Shown here: positions 37,301 through 48,081 of the stretch, piece by piece | Layout of the letters: each line of letters begins with the position of its first letter | Position numbering within the stretch: the stretch's first letter is position 1 | NCBI RefSeq assembly: GCF_014633365.1 | Contig: NC_068350.1 | Coordinates: 9,153,922 to 9,217,921, forward strand | DNA length: 64,000 nt | Direction of reading: 5' to 3' | DNA from: Diospyros lotus | Taxonomy: Eukaryota > Streptophyta > Magnoliopsida > Ericales > Ebenaceae | Position numbers and translations under genes: made by a program | The notes under the pieces: generated by a model | The model's database searches: none | What the model was told of the DNA's origin: nothing | The model's input: the letters and a program-made list of their open reading frames with translations, nothing else

Positions 37301-38680
37301 TTCTGTTCTTGTTAAATTTTGTCACCCTCATGTACCTCTTATTAGTGATATGATTTTCAGATAAAAAACATTTTTGTACCCATTGCATCTGATCCTCATG
37401 GCAACTGGTTCAAATGCAAGCTTAATATTCGTAATTGTGATCGGAGTCAGATTGAAGTGCTAGAAGGTATATTTCCTCACTATAACAGCTTGATAGTGGT
37501 TTTATCATGTGAACCTTGGCTATTTAGTCATGGCCATCCATAAATTGCCTTTGTTGCTCCAGGAGGACTAGTTTTAGCAATGTGCCATTTTGTAATTGAC
37601 TTATCTATCACTTGATGTAAGATAGTTTATAGCTGAGATCATGGGAAAGCAATCCAACTCTTGAGTGGGAAGACGCCTTTCTAGGCAATGATTGACCTTA
37701 CAGAAATACATTATATTCCATGCGCAGCAATGTTTAATTATTTTTTTTTTCAATCTTTCCAAATTTTGTTATGATTCACTGACTGGAGTTCTCATATAGG
37801 TTACCGTAACTCATTGCTTAAGACGCTGAGTGAATTCCAGCAAAACAAGGAGGGAGGATTGTTCATTAATTCTTGCTATATTCATTGTCAAACATGGATG
37901 GCTGAGACATGGCATTCTCCTAGTTCTCCTAGAGTTGACAATAAGGTAGGTTTTTATCATGGAATCATCTGATGGAATACTAAATTCCTGATAAAGATAT
38001 AACTCGTGAATGTCATCTTTTCCCTAATAATTTTTTCATCATATCATTCTCTTCTGTGCCGAGCCCACCAAATGGGATTAATTGTGATTGTTGTTATATC
38101 ATTCCCTTTCGTACATAAGATATAATAACCTTATAGAATATATAGCCTTTGTTAGATATGATTGGAGAACTAGGGTTCGTGTAGCAAACTTCACCTAGTG
38201 GGATTAAAGCTTGACATATTGTCATTTTGTATCCTTCCCTTTTGTGTCCAAATATGTTGGTGCAAATTGTTGTGCTCTCTCTCTCTCTCTCTCTACGTTC
38301 AGAATGCATGGATGTTTTATGAGGCAGCTTGTATGGTTTTCCTCTCTCAACCCACTAATTACTACTTTAGAGTTAGTTAACATGCAATATTGAAAAGCTC
38401 AAAAATCTATGGTCTCTCTCTCTCTCTCTCTCTGCTACTGAGCCATTCTTCTTGTTAGTTTGAATACTGTCGCCGCCTAAGGCTGTTGAAATCTGCTGCT
38501 TCTTTTCTTCTTTATGTTTGCATAATCGTATGGCAGACTGACTGCACTCTGCTTGCGAAACAGACAATTGCAGAGGCGGTCGGTGACTGGTACTTCAACA
38601 GAAATATTTCCAAGCATATCGATTGCCCGTATCCCTGCAACCCTACATGCTATAACATGGACTTTACCGGACATCGATAA
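23855..38680 (+). CDS. Pectin acetylesterase (CE13/Notum family), 12 exons, 428 aa
   Basis: Removes acetyl groups from cell-wall pectin. Exons: 23855-24071, 24152-24234, 30318-30447, 34179-34258, 34440-34529, 35488-35612, 36445-36505, 37005-37058, 37188-37265, 37361-37466, 37800-37945, 38564-38680. They join in frame without a stop (1287 nt). The start has A at -3 and G at +4. Residues about 22-42 form a hydrophobic signal anchor ([19 protein letters not shown]) after a basic N-terminus. GGGW (101-104) is the oxyanion-loop region, GCSAGG holds the nucleophile Ser207, and AYDFWQ (Asp303) and CYIHCQT (His370) complete the triad. Family cysteines are present near the C-terminus (CPYPCNPTC). Length fits the family (about 390-430 aa). 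Introns are GT-AG except intron 4, which begins GC (34259). Introns 2 and 3 are swollen by transposons. Looks intact. Confidence 0.94.
24720..27670 (-). mobile_element. Old copia element in intron 2 (minus strand)
   Basis: Two diverged direct repeats, about 24720-25075 and 27315-27670, share blocks such as CAACATGGAGA, AACACGTTAACTAAC-like and AAAATAATTAA, and are probably the LTRs. Between them, on the minus strand, are copia pieces: RT at 26411-26181 ([22 protein letters not shown]) and RNase H at 25500-25190 ([26 protein letters not shown]-like block). Many stops. A MITE sits inside it (26638-27221). LTR edges are approximate and no target duplication was found. Confidence 0.75.
26638..27221. 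mobile_element. MITE with GGCC..GTTTGTTGCAGCTTAA ends
   Basis: The left terminus GGCCCCGTTTGTTGCAGC and the right terminus (reverse complement GGGCCTGTTTGTTGCAGC) form inverted repeats extending through AACTTCTAGCTTC. CTAT flanks both sides, so the duplication could be 3 or 4 bp; superfamily unclear (PIF/Harbinger or hAT-like). About 584 bp, noncoding. Confidence 0.75.
28244..29600 (+). pseudogene. Gypsy Gag remnant, interrupted by a TRIM
   Basis: Starts [15 protein letters not shown], has an in-frame TAG about 24 codons in, is cut by the TRIM at 28346-28682, then resumes [20 protein letters not shown]. The retrotransposon gag domain follows at about 29020-29380 ([39 protein letters not shown]), with a frameshift near 29098 and a stop at the end of that block. 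Beyond it the frame decays ([16 protein letters not shown]). A capsid-like role is known for the family; this copy is dead. Confidence 0.8.
28346..28682 (+). mobile_element. TRIM (miniature LTR retrotransposon), 337 bp
   Basis: LTRs 28346-28461 (116 bp) and 28565-28682 (118 bp) start TGTTGAGAATC and end TCTCACA. The primer-binding site TGGTATCAGAGC is at 28462-28473 directly after LTR 1, and the purine tract GTGGGGGGGAG directly precedes LTR 2. The exact target duplication AGAAC is at 28341-28345 and 28683-28687. Both LTRs carry a TATATATAAGGAGGA promoter-like block. No coding sequence. It is complete and nested in the gypsy gag. Confidence 0.95.
29919..30055 (+). repeat. 46-bp promoter unit triplicated in the 3' LTR
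   Basis: Three near-identical 46-bp units (29919-29964, 29965-30010, 30011-about 30055), each containing GCTTATATATAAAGC, which is both the TATA element and a perfect short palindrome. The 5' LTR of the same element has a single copy (near 27886), so the expansion is specific to the 3' LTR. Confidence 0.95.
30887..33143 (-). mobile_element. Degenerate copia element in intron 3 (minus strand)
   Basis: The right LTR 32870-33143 (TGTGGGAAAG...TTTCTAACA) and left LTR 30887-about 31166 are close direct repeats (shared GATCCCGATTTAGG, CTAGGAAAGAAACAAC). Immediately left of the right LTR, the minus strand reads TGGTATTAGAGCC, an initiator-Met primer site with one change, so the 5' LTR is on the right. 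Next to the left LTR the minus strand reads a purine tract (GAGGGGGAG) and copia RNase H remnants ([20 protein letters not shown]). About 1.7 kb of interior is mostly replaced by other sequence, including an LTR-like insert at 32036-32634. Confidence 0.8.
32036..32634 (-). repeat. LTR-like copy, same family as 62600-63134
   Basis: Begins TGTTGAATTGGG and ends GGTAACA on the plus strand. The TATA-like ATAAATAGAAGG is on the minus strand. It shares TTTATCCT.GTTCA, TCTACATC.AGCCT and CTTCTATTTATA with the copy at 62600-63134. No target duplication was found, so solo-LTR status is tentative. Confidence 0.5.
34349..34390. repeat. (TG)n(AG)n microsatellite in intron 4
   Basis: About ten TG units followed by about eleven AG units, within the GC-AG intron of the pectin acetylesterase gene. 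Confidence 0.95.
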
Positions 38681-39022
38681 TCTCCATGGATTGCTCGGTG
38701 CTGCTTCTGTTAGCCAATGCAAATATCCTGTGGATGCCAGCGACGTTCAAAAGAAAACAACCCGGCTAGTTCATGCCATGGGAGGGAACAGCATATACAA
38801 TTGCTGGTTGGCTTCTGCATATTTATGGAACAATATAGCCCGAAAACGGGGTCACATTTAACTGTACTCTGTCCTGATATGCTTTGCTGCATTAGGAGTG
38901 TTGCGACCCAAATGGGAGAGAGTTTGTGTAAACTTTTGGTTTGGTAAACCATATGACTTCTTGTGGGATAATGGAGGTTGATTTCGAAAGGTCAAAGTCA
39001 AGTATGCTCAAAGAGCCGTAAA
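38681..39022 (+). other. 3' UTR and downstream sequence of the pectin acetylesterase gene
   Basis: G/C content stays exon-like to about 38950. No canonical AATAAA is obvious. Short open frames on both strands here have no similarity. Confidence 0.4.
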
Positions 39023-42000
39023 CAGAGGTGTCAAAAAATATTCAAAAATTGGTGAACCGAATCAGATCGGACCGAAACCGTATTTTTTAGATTGGTTCTA
39101 TAGTTGAAAGGTTAGATTTTGGTTCTAAAAAATGAAGAATCAATATATTTGGTTTTATTATTACCGATATTATACTTATATATATATATATATTATAATT
39201 TCTTGGATATATATATACATACGTATAAATAATATCACTTCCTAGCTATGTGTTAATGTTGCTATTGAATTTTTTAGGCTGTTGTTGAGACTTTGAGTCT
39301 TTGACTTGATGGGAATACTTTCTGATGTTGTTGCTGGTGATAATGGAAACTTTGTTTTGATTATGATGCTTCAATTTTAATATGCTAGTTTTTGTTTATT
39401 TAACTCCGCCTGGGGATATTATCCACTATCGGTCCCAAGTTTGGATAAAGGAAGTGGGTTGTGTTTAGTAGCCGACAGCCAATGTAAAACTTAGTCGGAT
39501 CCAAAACATGAACTCTAGACAAATTATGAAAAAATGTTTGAGCGTGGGCGTAACCCTTTATAGCGACGCGCTACACTGCCCGCGTGTAGTGTCAAGTGAG
39601 TTAGAGCCGCTGCATCGGCATCCAGATGTAGTGACAAATGAGTAAGGGTTCCCGTATTTGCTTGGACGAATGTAGATAAAGAAGTTAGTCCAACATCAAA
39701 ATCAAAACCAAAACCAAAAACAAAATCAAATTCAAAGTCAAAGCCAAAAATAAAATCATAGATTAAGGATTGGGTCATGAAACATAGGAACATTAACAGG
39801 CAAAGCTATGGAAGTGGTAGATGTGATGATTAGGAGAAAGATTAATATTATGTGCCTTCAAGAGACGAGATGGGTAGGGAAAAAAGCAAAAATTTTGTCA
39901 GAAAATTGATATAAAATATGGTATACAGGAAATGATCGAGCAAAAAATGGAATGGGGATCATTATGGATAAAAGCTTAGTAGATGAGGTAGTGGATGTAA
40001 AGAGAATAGGGGATATGATTATTATGGTGAAGGTTATTCTAGGAAGAATGACTATGAATATCTTTAGTATATATGCACCACAAGCGGAGTTAGGTGAGGA
40101 GATAAAAGTAAAATTCTGGGATGACCTAGAGGGACTCATACAAATGATACCAAGAGAAGAGAAAGTGATTATAGGAGGTTACTTAAATGGTCACGTGGGT
40201 AGAAACGGAAATGGCTATAAAGAAGTACATGGAGGGTATGGATTCAGGGAAATTAATAATGAGTGTAAGTCTATTTTAGATTTTGCAATGGCATATGGGC
40301 TCATCATAACCAATACTAGGTTCAAAAAACGGGACGGACACTTAATCACATATAAAAATGTCACATCAAGCACCCAAATAGATTACTTCCTCATGAGATA
40401 AGAGGACCGGGTATGTTGTAGGGATTGTAAGGTGATACCGGGAGAGTGTTTGACTATTCAACATAAACTTCTAGTACTTGACGTCCAAGTAAGAAATTGG
40501 AAGAGAAAAAATCACATAAAACAAAATCCAAGAATCAGGTGGTGGGATTTAAAATAGGAGAAACAACTAATCTTCAAAGAAAAATTAAGGGGTAGAAGAG
40601 AATGGAATGGAAAAGGACAGACAAACTAAATATGGAGAGAAATAGCTAATGCCCTGAGAAACACAGCAAAAGTAGTGCTTGGAGAGACAAATGGTAAAGC
40701 CCCTAACCTTAAAGAGTCTTAGTGGTGGAATGAAGAAGTGCAATTGAAAATTAAAAATAAGAAAAATTGCTATAAGGCTGTATATCAGTGCAACAATAAA
40801 GAAAATCAAAAAAATTATAAAGAATAAAAAAAGACAGCAAAAAAAGCTGTTCGTGAAGCAAGGTCAAAAGCATATGAGAATCTATATAAACAACTTGATA
40901 CAAAAGATAGAGAAAGGGATATATATAAATTAGCTAAAGTAAAAGAAAGAAAAACAAGGGATTTAAATCAAATGAAATGCATAAAAGATGAAAATCAAAA
41001 TGTATTAGTGAATGAGAGAGCGATTAAGGAGAGATGGAAGGAGTATTTCACAAAATTATTCAATGATGATGGCGACACAAGAGTTAGGTTGGGACATCTT
41101 AGTAACTCCGAAAGGAACGTGAGCTATACATTTTATCGACGCATAAGTTCAAATGAAATAAGGTAAGCATTAAAAAAGATGAAAAATCATAAGGCGGTGG
41201 GACCGGATAATATACCAATAGAAGCATGGAAATGCATGGGAGAAGAGGGTATTTCCTAGTTAACGAAATTATTTAACGCGATTCTTAAATCAAAAAGATG
41301 CCAGATAAGTGGAGGAAGACTACTTTGGTCCCTATATATAAGAACAAAGGAGATGTTCAAAACTGTGAAAATTACAGAGGAATTAAGTTAATGAGCCATA
41401 CCATGAAACTCTGTGAGAGAGTAATAGAGTAGAGGCTCAGAAAAGAAACAGAGGTCTCAGAAAATCAGTTTAGTTTCATGCCCGGTAGGTCAACAATGGA
41501 AGCTATATATCTACTGAGGGGCCTAATGGAAAGGTATCAGGATCATCAGAAGGACCTACATATAGTGTTTATAGATATAGAAAAGGCCTATGATAGGGTC
41601 CCTAAAGAAGTATTATGGAGGGTTTTAGAGAATAAAGGAGTCCAAATAACCTATATACAAGCCCTTAAGGACATGTATCATGGTGCAGAGACAAGGGTCA
41701 GAACACGCGGAGGGGATACTGAACCGTTTAAAATTACAATAGCATTGCATCAAGGTTCTGCACTAAGTCCATACTTATTTGCTTTAGTAATGGACGAACT
41801 CACTAAAGATATTCAGACAAAGGTGCCATGGTGTATGCTATTTGCAGACGACATAGTGTTGGTGGATGAAACAAAATGAGTGAACACTAAGCTTGAGTTA
41901 TGGAGAAACAATTTAGAATCTAAGGGATTTAAATTAAGCAGAAAGAAAACATAATATATGGACTGTAAATTTAGTAAGAATGCAAGAGTGGAGGATATTA

Positions 42001-42961
42001 TAATAAAATTGGAAGACCAAATCTTACAAAGAAAATACCATTTTCGATATTTAGGATTAGTGATTCAAAAAGATGGAGAAATTCACGAGGATGTCACACA
42101 TAGAATTAAGGCAGGTTGGCTAAAATAGAGAAATGTATCGGGGGTGTTATGTGATGGTAAAATCCCATTAAAATTGAAAGGAAAATTCTATAGAACAACT
42201 ATAAGACTAGTTTTGTTGTACGGCTCAGAATGTTGGGCAGTCAGATACCAACATGAACAAAAGACGAGTGTAGCGGAGATGAGGATGTTAAGATGGATGT
42301 GCGGCCATACAAGAAAAGATAAAATTAGAAATGAAGTTATTCGTAATAAGATAGGAGTAGTGCCAATAGAGGAGAAGATGGGAGAGACTAGACTAAGATG
42401 GTTTGGTCATGTGAGAAGGAGACTAAGAGATGCTCCTGTGAGGAGAGTTGATGAAATGGAACAATTAATTAAAAAAAGAGATAAAGGCAGACCTAAGAAG
42501 ACTTTGAGTGAGACATTAAAGTTTGATATGAAATGTATGGATCTCAATGAAGATATAACAAAAGATAGAAATACATGAAAGTCTAAAATTCAGGTAGCCG
42601 ACCCCACATAGTAGAATAAAGGCTGGATATATTGTTGTTGTTGTTGTTGTTGTTAGTTTTTGTTTATTTCTTTTTTTTTTTTGTTGTTGGTTATTGTTAT
42701 TCTTGAAGTCTTTTATTTCTAGACTTTTATGCGTTATTGTTATATTAAATGGTCGACGTAATCTCATTTGATGAGATTGTCTATGAATTATTTTGTTCTA
42801 CTTTTACTTCAAGACTTGAAGTATTAATGAAGTTATGATTTGGTTTGGTTTTATATATGTAATTATTTGATTACGATTCTTATTTTTTTTAAAACTATTA
42901 AAAATAATTTAGTTACTAATTTCTTATAGAACTGAACCAATTCGAACCGCTGATACCCATA
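39023..42961. mobile_element. Candidate hAT-like element carrying an RTE LINE
   Basis: The left side (CAGAGGTGTCAAAA, then GTGAACCGAATC) and the right side (reverse complement TATGGGTATCAGCGG, then GTTCGAATTGGTTC) look like the ends of the same class of element as 16310-17645. The terminal match is partial (about 7 of 10) and the flanking octamers do not match, so this stays tentative. Without the RTE insertion it would be about 0.7 kb and noncoding. Confidence 0.4.
39402..42653 (+). mobile_element. RTE-clade LINE, full length, with 16-bp target duplication
   Basis: Flanked by identical TAGTTTTTGTTTATTT at 39386-39401 and 42654-42669. The 5' noncoding part spans about 350 bp. The endonuclease starts near 39756 (NIGTLTGKAMEVVDVM, INIMCLQETRW, FSIYAPQ, IGGYLNGHVG, TQIDYFLMR). 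The reverse transcriptase shows KAVGPDNIPIEAWK (41190s), [26 protein letters not shown] and the catalytic FADD (41840s). A C-terminal block (LLYGSECWAVR, RWFGHVRRR) follows. The element ends in a (TTG)n tail (about 42632-42653), as plant RTE elements do. At least eight in-frame stops and a frameshift near 41300 make it inactive. Confidence 0.93.
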
Positions 42962-43237
42962 ACTGTGAGCTTTGGGTGTGCTCATCTTCTGGATCCAAAC
43001 CACAAAATCAAAACTCGGTCCATTTACATGTAGATGCCATCTAGCTTTAATAAAGATCAGATCTAATAGATTTATGCATAATTTGTTTGAATTTTTTGAT
43101 CAAATTAATCAGATCTGGTAAACTAGTGCTAATCAAATTCATTGGATAATAAATTCCCGACTATGAAGACGGTTGCGCAGAAGAGAAATGGGTCTACCAT
43201 TTCAATTTATTTTATTTACTGCAACCAAGTGTCGCGT
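42962..43237. other. Spacer upstream of tRNA-Lys
   Basis: No coding signal. A CAACCAAG stretch at 43221-43230 gives the CAA motif commonly found just upstream of plant tRNA genes. Confidence 0.5.
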
Positions 43238-43310
43238 GCCCGTCTAGCTCAGTCGGTAGAGCGCAAGGCTCTTAACCTTGTGGTCGTGGGTTCGAGCCCC
43301 ACGGTGGGCG
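43238..43310 (+). tRNA. tRNA-Lys (anticodon CUU)
   Basis: The 73-nt gene folds as a standard cloverleaf. Acceptor strands GCCCGTC and GGTGGGC pair with discriminator G. A box is TAGCTCAGTCGG and B box GGTTCGAGCCC. The anticodon stem CAAGG/CCTTG encloses loop CTCTTAA, giving CTT. No intron. CCA is not encoded, as expected for a nuclear gene. A T-run at about 43335-43339 can terminate Pol III. Confidence 0.98.
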
Positions 43311-45020
43311 CTGGTGGCCATTTGTGTGCAATTTATTTTTGCTCGAATCACTTTGTTATTCTTTCTACTGAACATTAAATCAGTTTTCTTTTTTTGTTTG
43401 TTTTTTTTCTCTTAACCATTTCAAAAGTATTAAATTACTCCACGTATGTTGCTTGGAGGGTAAATTGGACTTCGTACCTTTAAAATGATCAAAAAAGGTT
43501 CTTACTTACATACTTAGATTTATAAGAAAAATTAGATCTCATATTTTTGTAAGAGCCAAATAAATTCTTACCCTAAAGTTAATTAAAGTACATACAAATA
43601 ATAACCACAACTGCCCAAACTACATTCGTTACAAGAATTAATGTTACCTTTAAGAATATAAAAAATAATCTGAAATTTGACCCCTTCTCTGCCTAGATAG
43701 ATACGAGATCAATTATTTTTCTTTTGTCCTTCTAAATCTCTTAAAAGACTTTTCAGTTGTGGGCCGCACCAGAAGGGGATTCCGCAGTCACTGCAAAGGG
43801 ACAGCCTTCGTTTTGGGCCCACCACATATCATGAAATGGGCCCATTCTCTTTGTCTTTAGTCCATCCATGGTGGGTGCCTTCTGAAGTAAATTTTGCAGT
43901 GATGCTTTGGAATAAAAACATTAAAAAATAAAAAAAAAGAAAAAAAAGCTTACAATCTACTGATTTGATATGATGATATATGATGGGATGGCTGGGACTG
44001 AGACGGAGAGTTCACTTCAGATTGGAACGCCGTTTGCCAAGATATTCACCTATTCTTTGATGGAAAAATGTTATTCATACATTATATTTTTGATTATTTA
44101 ATAATATTAAAATATTTTAAATATCTTTTATTGAAGATGGTGGGACGCAATGAGACGAGACGATAAAATATAAGAAAATATTTGTATCATTTGTGATACA
44201 TTATATAGTTTAAGATGTACATAATAATGTACCTATAACATGATTTTTATTTGGGATTGAGATTTTATTCATCCTATTTATCCTATTTAACGAGAGTTAA
44301 AATAACCCCTATGAAAATCTATTGGTCTCCCCTCTCTCTACTTCCCTTTTTTTCTCCAAATCTCTCTCTCTCATCTCTTATCTCTCCCATCTTTCCTCTT
44401 TTTCTTCAGGCCAGACTTATGCCACCATCACTGTTATCGTCTCCTCTCGCACGTCGACAATCAAGGTTTCCTCACACATAGACTGTTTTGCCTCGTTGTT
44501 GCATCCTCACCTCGTTGATTGTGATGCGAGGATGCAGCGATGGTAAGGAAGTGATGTAACGGTGAGACGAGACAAAGATGCAGCGACGAGGTAAGGTGAT
44601 GTGATAGTGAGAAGAAGGCAACAAGAGAGTCAATGATGGGAGAAAGACAACGCAAGCAAGAGGGAGGAGTGAAAAAAATAGAATAAATAGCCCCCAAAAA
44701 ATAACCTTTTTAACCCTGAGTAGTAAAATTACCCATTAAAGGAGTTAGAACAAAATCGCACTCATTCTTTGGGTCTTGCTTGCCATTGTTCAAGCGATAT
44801 CGCACCACTACCGCCCCCCTTAATCCTTATCACAATCAAGCTGACTTCACCACTGATGATATCCACCGACTCGTCTCATTACAAGCGTGGCCTGGCCTGG
44901 CCTGGCCTGGCCTTAATATTTTTTCACTTAAAAATTAGATAAATGAAAAGTCCTGGAGAGGACGTACACTCGACGACACAGAAGTGCCCCTCATTTTGTT
45001 TGTTTGAAGCATACAAAAAA
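43311..45020. other. Intergenic stretch between tRNA-Lys and the metallothionein gene
   Basis: Mostly A/T-rich; no gene supported. A pyrimidine-rich block at 44330-44420 and a purine-rich block at 44520-44660 give chance open frames. A short CCTGG/GGCCT tandem array lies at 44888-44912. Confidence 0.5.
44888..44912. repeat. Short (GGCCT)n tandem repeat
   Basis: Five units of the pentamer, about 200 bp upstream of the metallothionein TATA box. Confidence 0.85.
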
Positions 45021-45119
45021 CCGACCGGGACGTGGCGGATCTGCGCCCGTTGAATAGCGATGGGCACCGCATCAATCTTGACGCGTGTACGGCTGAGGCT
45101 CTACCTTCCCTCTATAAAT
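45021..45119 (+). promoter_or_regulatory. Metallothionein promoter with TATA, MRE-like and ABRE/DRE-like motifs
   Basis: TATAAAT is at 45113-45119, about 95 bp before the ATG. Upstream are CCGAC (45021-45025, DRE core), ACGTGGC (45030-45036, ABRE core) and TGCGCCC (45042-45048, which fits the animal metal-response consensus TGCRCNC). Motif matches are seen; function is inferred, and the MRE match could be chance. Confidence 0.6.
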
Positions 45120-45210
45120 GCAGTCGCCCGCTCACCTTCTCATCATCGTCGTTTGCCCTTCTTTCTTCGATCGACTTAGAGAGGAGTTTTTGTTATCCTT
45201 TTTCCAGAAA

Positions 45211-46165
45211 ATGTCTTGCTGTGGAGGGAACTGCGGCTGTGGATCTGGCTGCCAGTGCGGCAGCGGCTGCGGAGGGTAAGGCTCTGGCTTTGGCTTTCTG
45301 TCTGTGTCTGTCTGGCTTTTGGATGCATATATGGTTTTCTTTCTTTTTCTCGATTTAATTTCTTCACGGGAAAGGATTTTCTTGTTTTATGTTCTGTAAT
45401 CTTTGTATTCGGACGTAAATCAGTATTAGCTATTACGTTCTCTTAAGGTTTCTACGTAATTTCCGCGGAAGCGCTCAACGCAGAAACCTAAAAGGTGATG
45501 GATCTTTAGGTTTTCACTCTGGTTCTTCGTGAAATTACGCAGTTTCTACTGATCTTCCTATTTCTTAGATCCGAACGCGAGAATAACTTTGCTCCGCCTT
45601 TTGAGCCGCTTTTCTGTTCTCTTATAGCAAAACTGTCTCTCCGAGTTTCCAATTGTTGAGATATTTTATGCAGTCTTTTTACAATTTCTTTTGTTAATCC
45701 GAACAGGATACTTCTACGGAGATCTCGCTCTGTATAATGTGAAATTAGCTAGGGAAAACTAATCAAACAATTTATAACTGCAGAAATATACAAGTTTTGT
45801 ACAAAAATTACGTATGTAATATCACGGTTTTAGTTTTGTGGTCAAAACATCCCTTTCAATTATTTATCATTGATGTGCTGTAACTTTCTGGCTGATGGTG
45901 GCAGATGCAAGATGTATCCAGACCTAAGCTACTCTGAGAAGACTACCACTGAGACCCTTATTGCTGGAGTTGCACCCCAGAAGGGGTATGTATTATTCAT
46001 ACATCTGTATAATTAATAAATTTCTAATTTATTAATTAAAGAAAATCTTATGTATGTTGATGAATTTGCAGACACTTCGAAGGATCTGAGATGGGCGTGG
46101 CAGCTGAGGACAATGGTTGCAAGTGTGGACCCACCTGCAGCTGCAACCCTTGCAACTGCAAATGA
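45211..46165 (+). CDS. Type 2 metallothionein, 3 exons, 79 aa
   Basis: Cytosolic cysteine-rich protein that binds Cu/Zn and buffers metals. Exons 45211-45275, 45905-45985 and 46072-46165 join in frame (240 nt); both introns are GT-AG (629 and 86 bp). The N-terminal domain starts [20 protein letters not shown] with Cys at 3, 4, 8, 10, 14, 16, 20 and 23; the Cys-Cys start is the type 2 hallmark. A Cys-free linker ([19 protein letters not shown]) follows, then the C-terminal domain [15 protein letters not shown] with six Cys, 14 in all. Length is normal (77-82 aa). The start has A at -3 and is the only suitable ATG after the TATA box. AATAAA at 46339-46344 is a likely poly(A) signal. Looks intact. 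Confidence 0.97.
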
Positions 46166-46344
46166 GAGCCTGATCAATCATCAGCCTTCCGTGGGAGCAT
46201 CAAGCAGGGATGGTCTTTCCGGCTGTCCCTGTTAGAATAATAGATAATGCATCATAATATATGTTAGTAGTAGAGTTGTGTTTGTTTTGGTGGGTTTTGG
46301 GCTGCTTCATGTGCTGAAGAGCTCCTCTTCTAGCTCAAAATAAA

Positions 46345-48081
46345 GTAGCCATGGTTTCATGGTTTTGCTTCCTTGGTGACCTTTGTACAAAAGGTTAATG
46401 GTATTTGCTTTATTGGAGGCTGTGCTTGTCTTTTGTATGTTCACGAGCAATTGGGCACCAATTGAATGCTATAAATTATATGATACTATGTTTATCTTGA
46501 AAATATAATAATTGTATAATTGATGAAAAATCAAGGAAAATGTCGTTAGATTTTCTATTTTGTAGTTAAAACTGGCCCTTTTTATCTTGTCTTTATTCTC
46601 ATGTATCATTTCAATCATAAATGAAAGTGTGATAAGTATGCTCTCACTTTCGCAGAATTGTCAACTTTATCGAGATATTTTGGGTTAAAAAAGTATTTTC
46701 TTTAGTGTGTGCATTACTTGCTTATTTTTAAAAATATATTTTTCAAACATAAAAATAATTTATACATAAAATTCAAAATGTTGAAATTATATTTTAGTTA
46801 TTTTTAGACAAAACAAGCCCTTTAAATCTAAACGGTGGAAAATACTCTTCAAATTTATCTGTTTTTCTCTTTCATTTTTTTTCTCTTCTCTTTAAGGCTT
46901 GGTTGTCGCCACCATCCATGCTCGCTACTATTATCACATTTCTTCATCGTTCGATTATCGAATGACTATTGTTGATTGCCCTTGTTACTCATCTCGCATT
47001 TGTGACTGATAACTTATGTAACTTTTTCAAGATTTTAATTTTAGAATTAGGGTTTAATTTGATGGTGTTTATAAATTTAACGCGGTTGTAATAATCTTGT
47101 GCAATAGTAATGAAAGAGAAACAAAATATGTATGAAAGTTTTTTTGTTTTGTTTTATTTAAATACTAAACTGAATATGTAATATGCCTTTTTTTCTCTAT
47201 TAAATTTTTTTTGAAATTCTAAATTTTGTTTATGATAAATTAATGTTATATTATTTTATAATTTATAATTTCGGTAATCTAAATCTCAAAATTAATGTCA
47301 AATTTTAATTTGTAAATAAAAATAAATTTATCATAAAAATAATAGTTGAGTTAAATCAAAAATAACTTTAAAAAAACACTTTACAATTTCAGTACATTAC
47401 ATATAATTAGATTAATAGTTACTTCTTATATTACAACAGTTTAAACCCTTTTGAATTAAATTTATAATTTATTTTGAATCGAAATTATTAAATAAAATAT
47501 CATAAAATATTTTTTTTTTAATTTTAAAGTATATATATTTTTTATTTTGACAAATAATTTTTTTAAATTATTAAAAAAGTATTTTTAATAATTTAAAAAA
47601 AAAACTCAAAACATAAAATAAAAAATAAATTCAAAAATTAAAATCCGAAGATAACACTACAATTTTAAAATTTTCTTATATCTTTTACTCAGAACAGAAA
47701 GACAAAAAGCATTTGTATCAAAAATCATTTTCATCTCCAAAATTTCGAAGTGCCGCGTTGGTTAAAGAAGTACACTCTGAGGTGATGGTGGAGGTTGTGG
47801 TGGTCAATTTCATTGCTCGTCTCATCGAAGCCAGACATGAAAAGACAGCAACATATCTTGCAACAATTTACAATCTTATCCTAAATTCTAAACTTTAAAA
47901 AAACAACACACACGGGGACTTTGATGATATTCAGTCTCTGTCGGATCAAATTTGGGGCAAGCAAGAAAATTCCCATTCGACCCTCAAATCTGGTCCGAAT
48001 TGTCCGACCGAATACATCACTATTCTAACCTCTCTTTTTTTTAAAAAAAAAAAACTTGGGTGTTGTGAGCACTGCAGAGCA
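46345..48081. other. Intergenic A/T-rich stretch
   Basis: No gene recognised. About 47590-47660 (AAAACTCAAAACA, AAATAAATTCAAAA) resembles the right end of the Harbinger-type element at 22278-23341, so a degraded relative may lie here. The 61-codon plus-strand frame at 47713 has no known similarity. The kinesin 3' UTR occupies the region just below 48082. Confidence 0.5.

Noticed and set aside
43142..43378. 78-codon frame reading through the tRNA
   Set aside because: It is a translation of tRNA-Lys and its flanks.
46050..46235. 61-codon frame over metallothionein exon 3
   Set aside because: Out of frame with the metallothionein exons, which join correctly and end in the family C-terminus.
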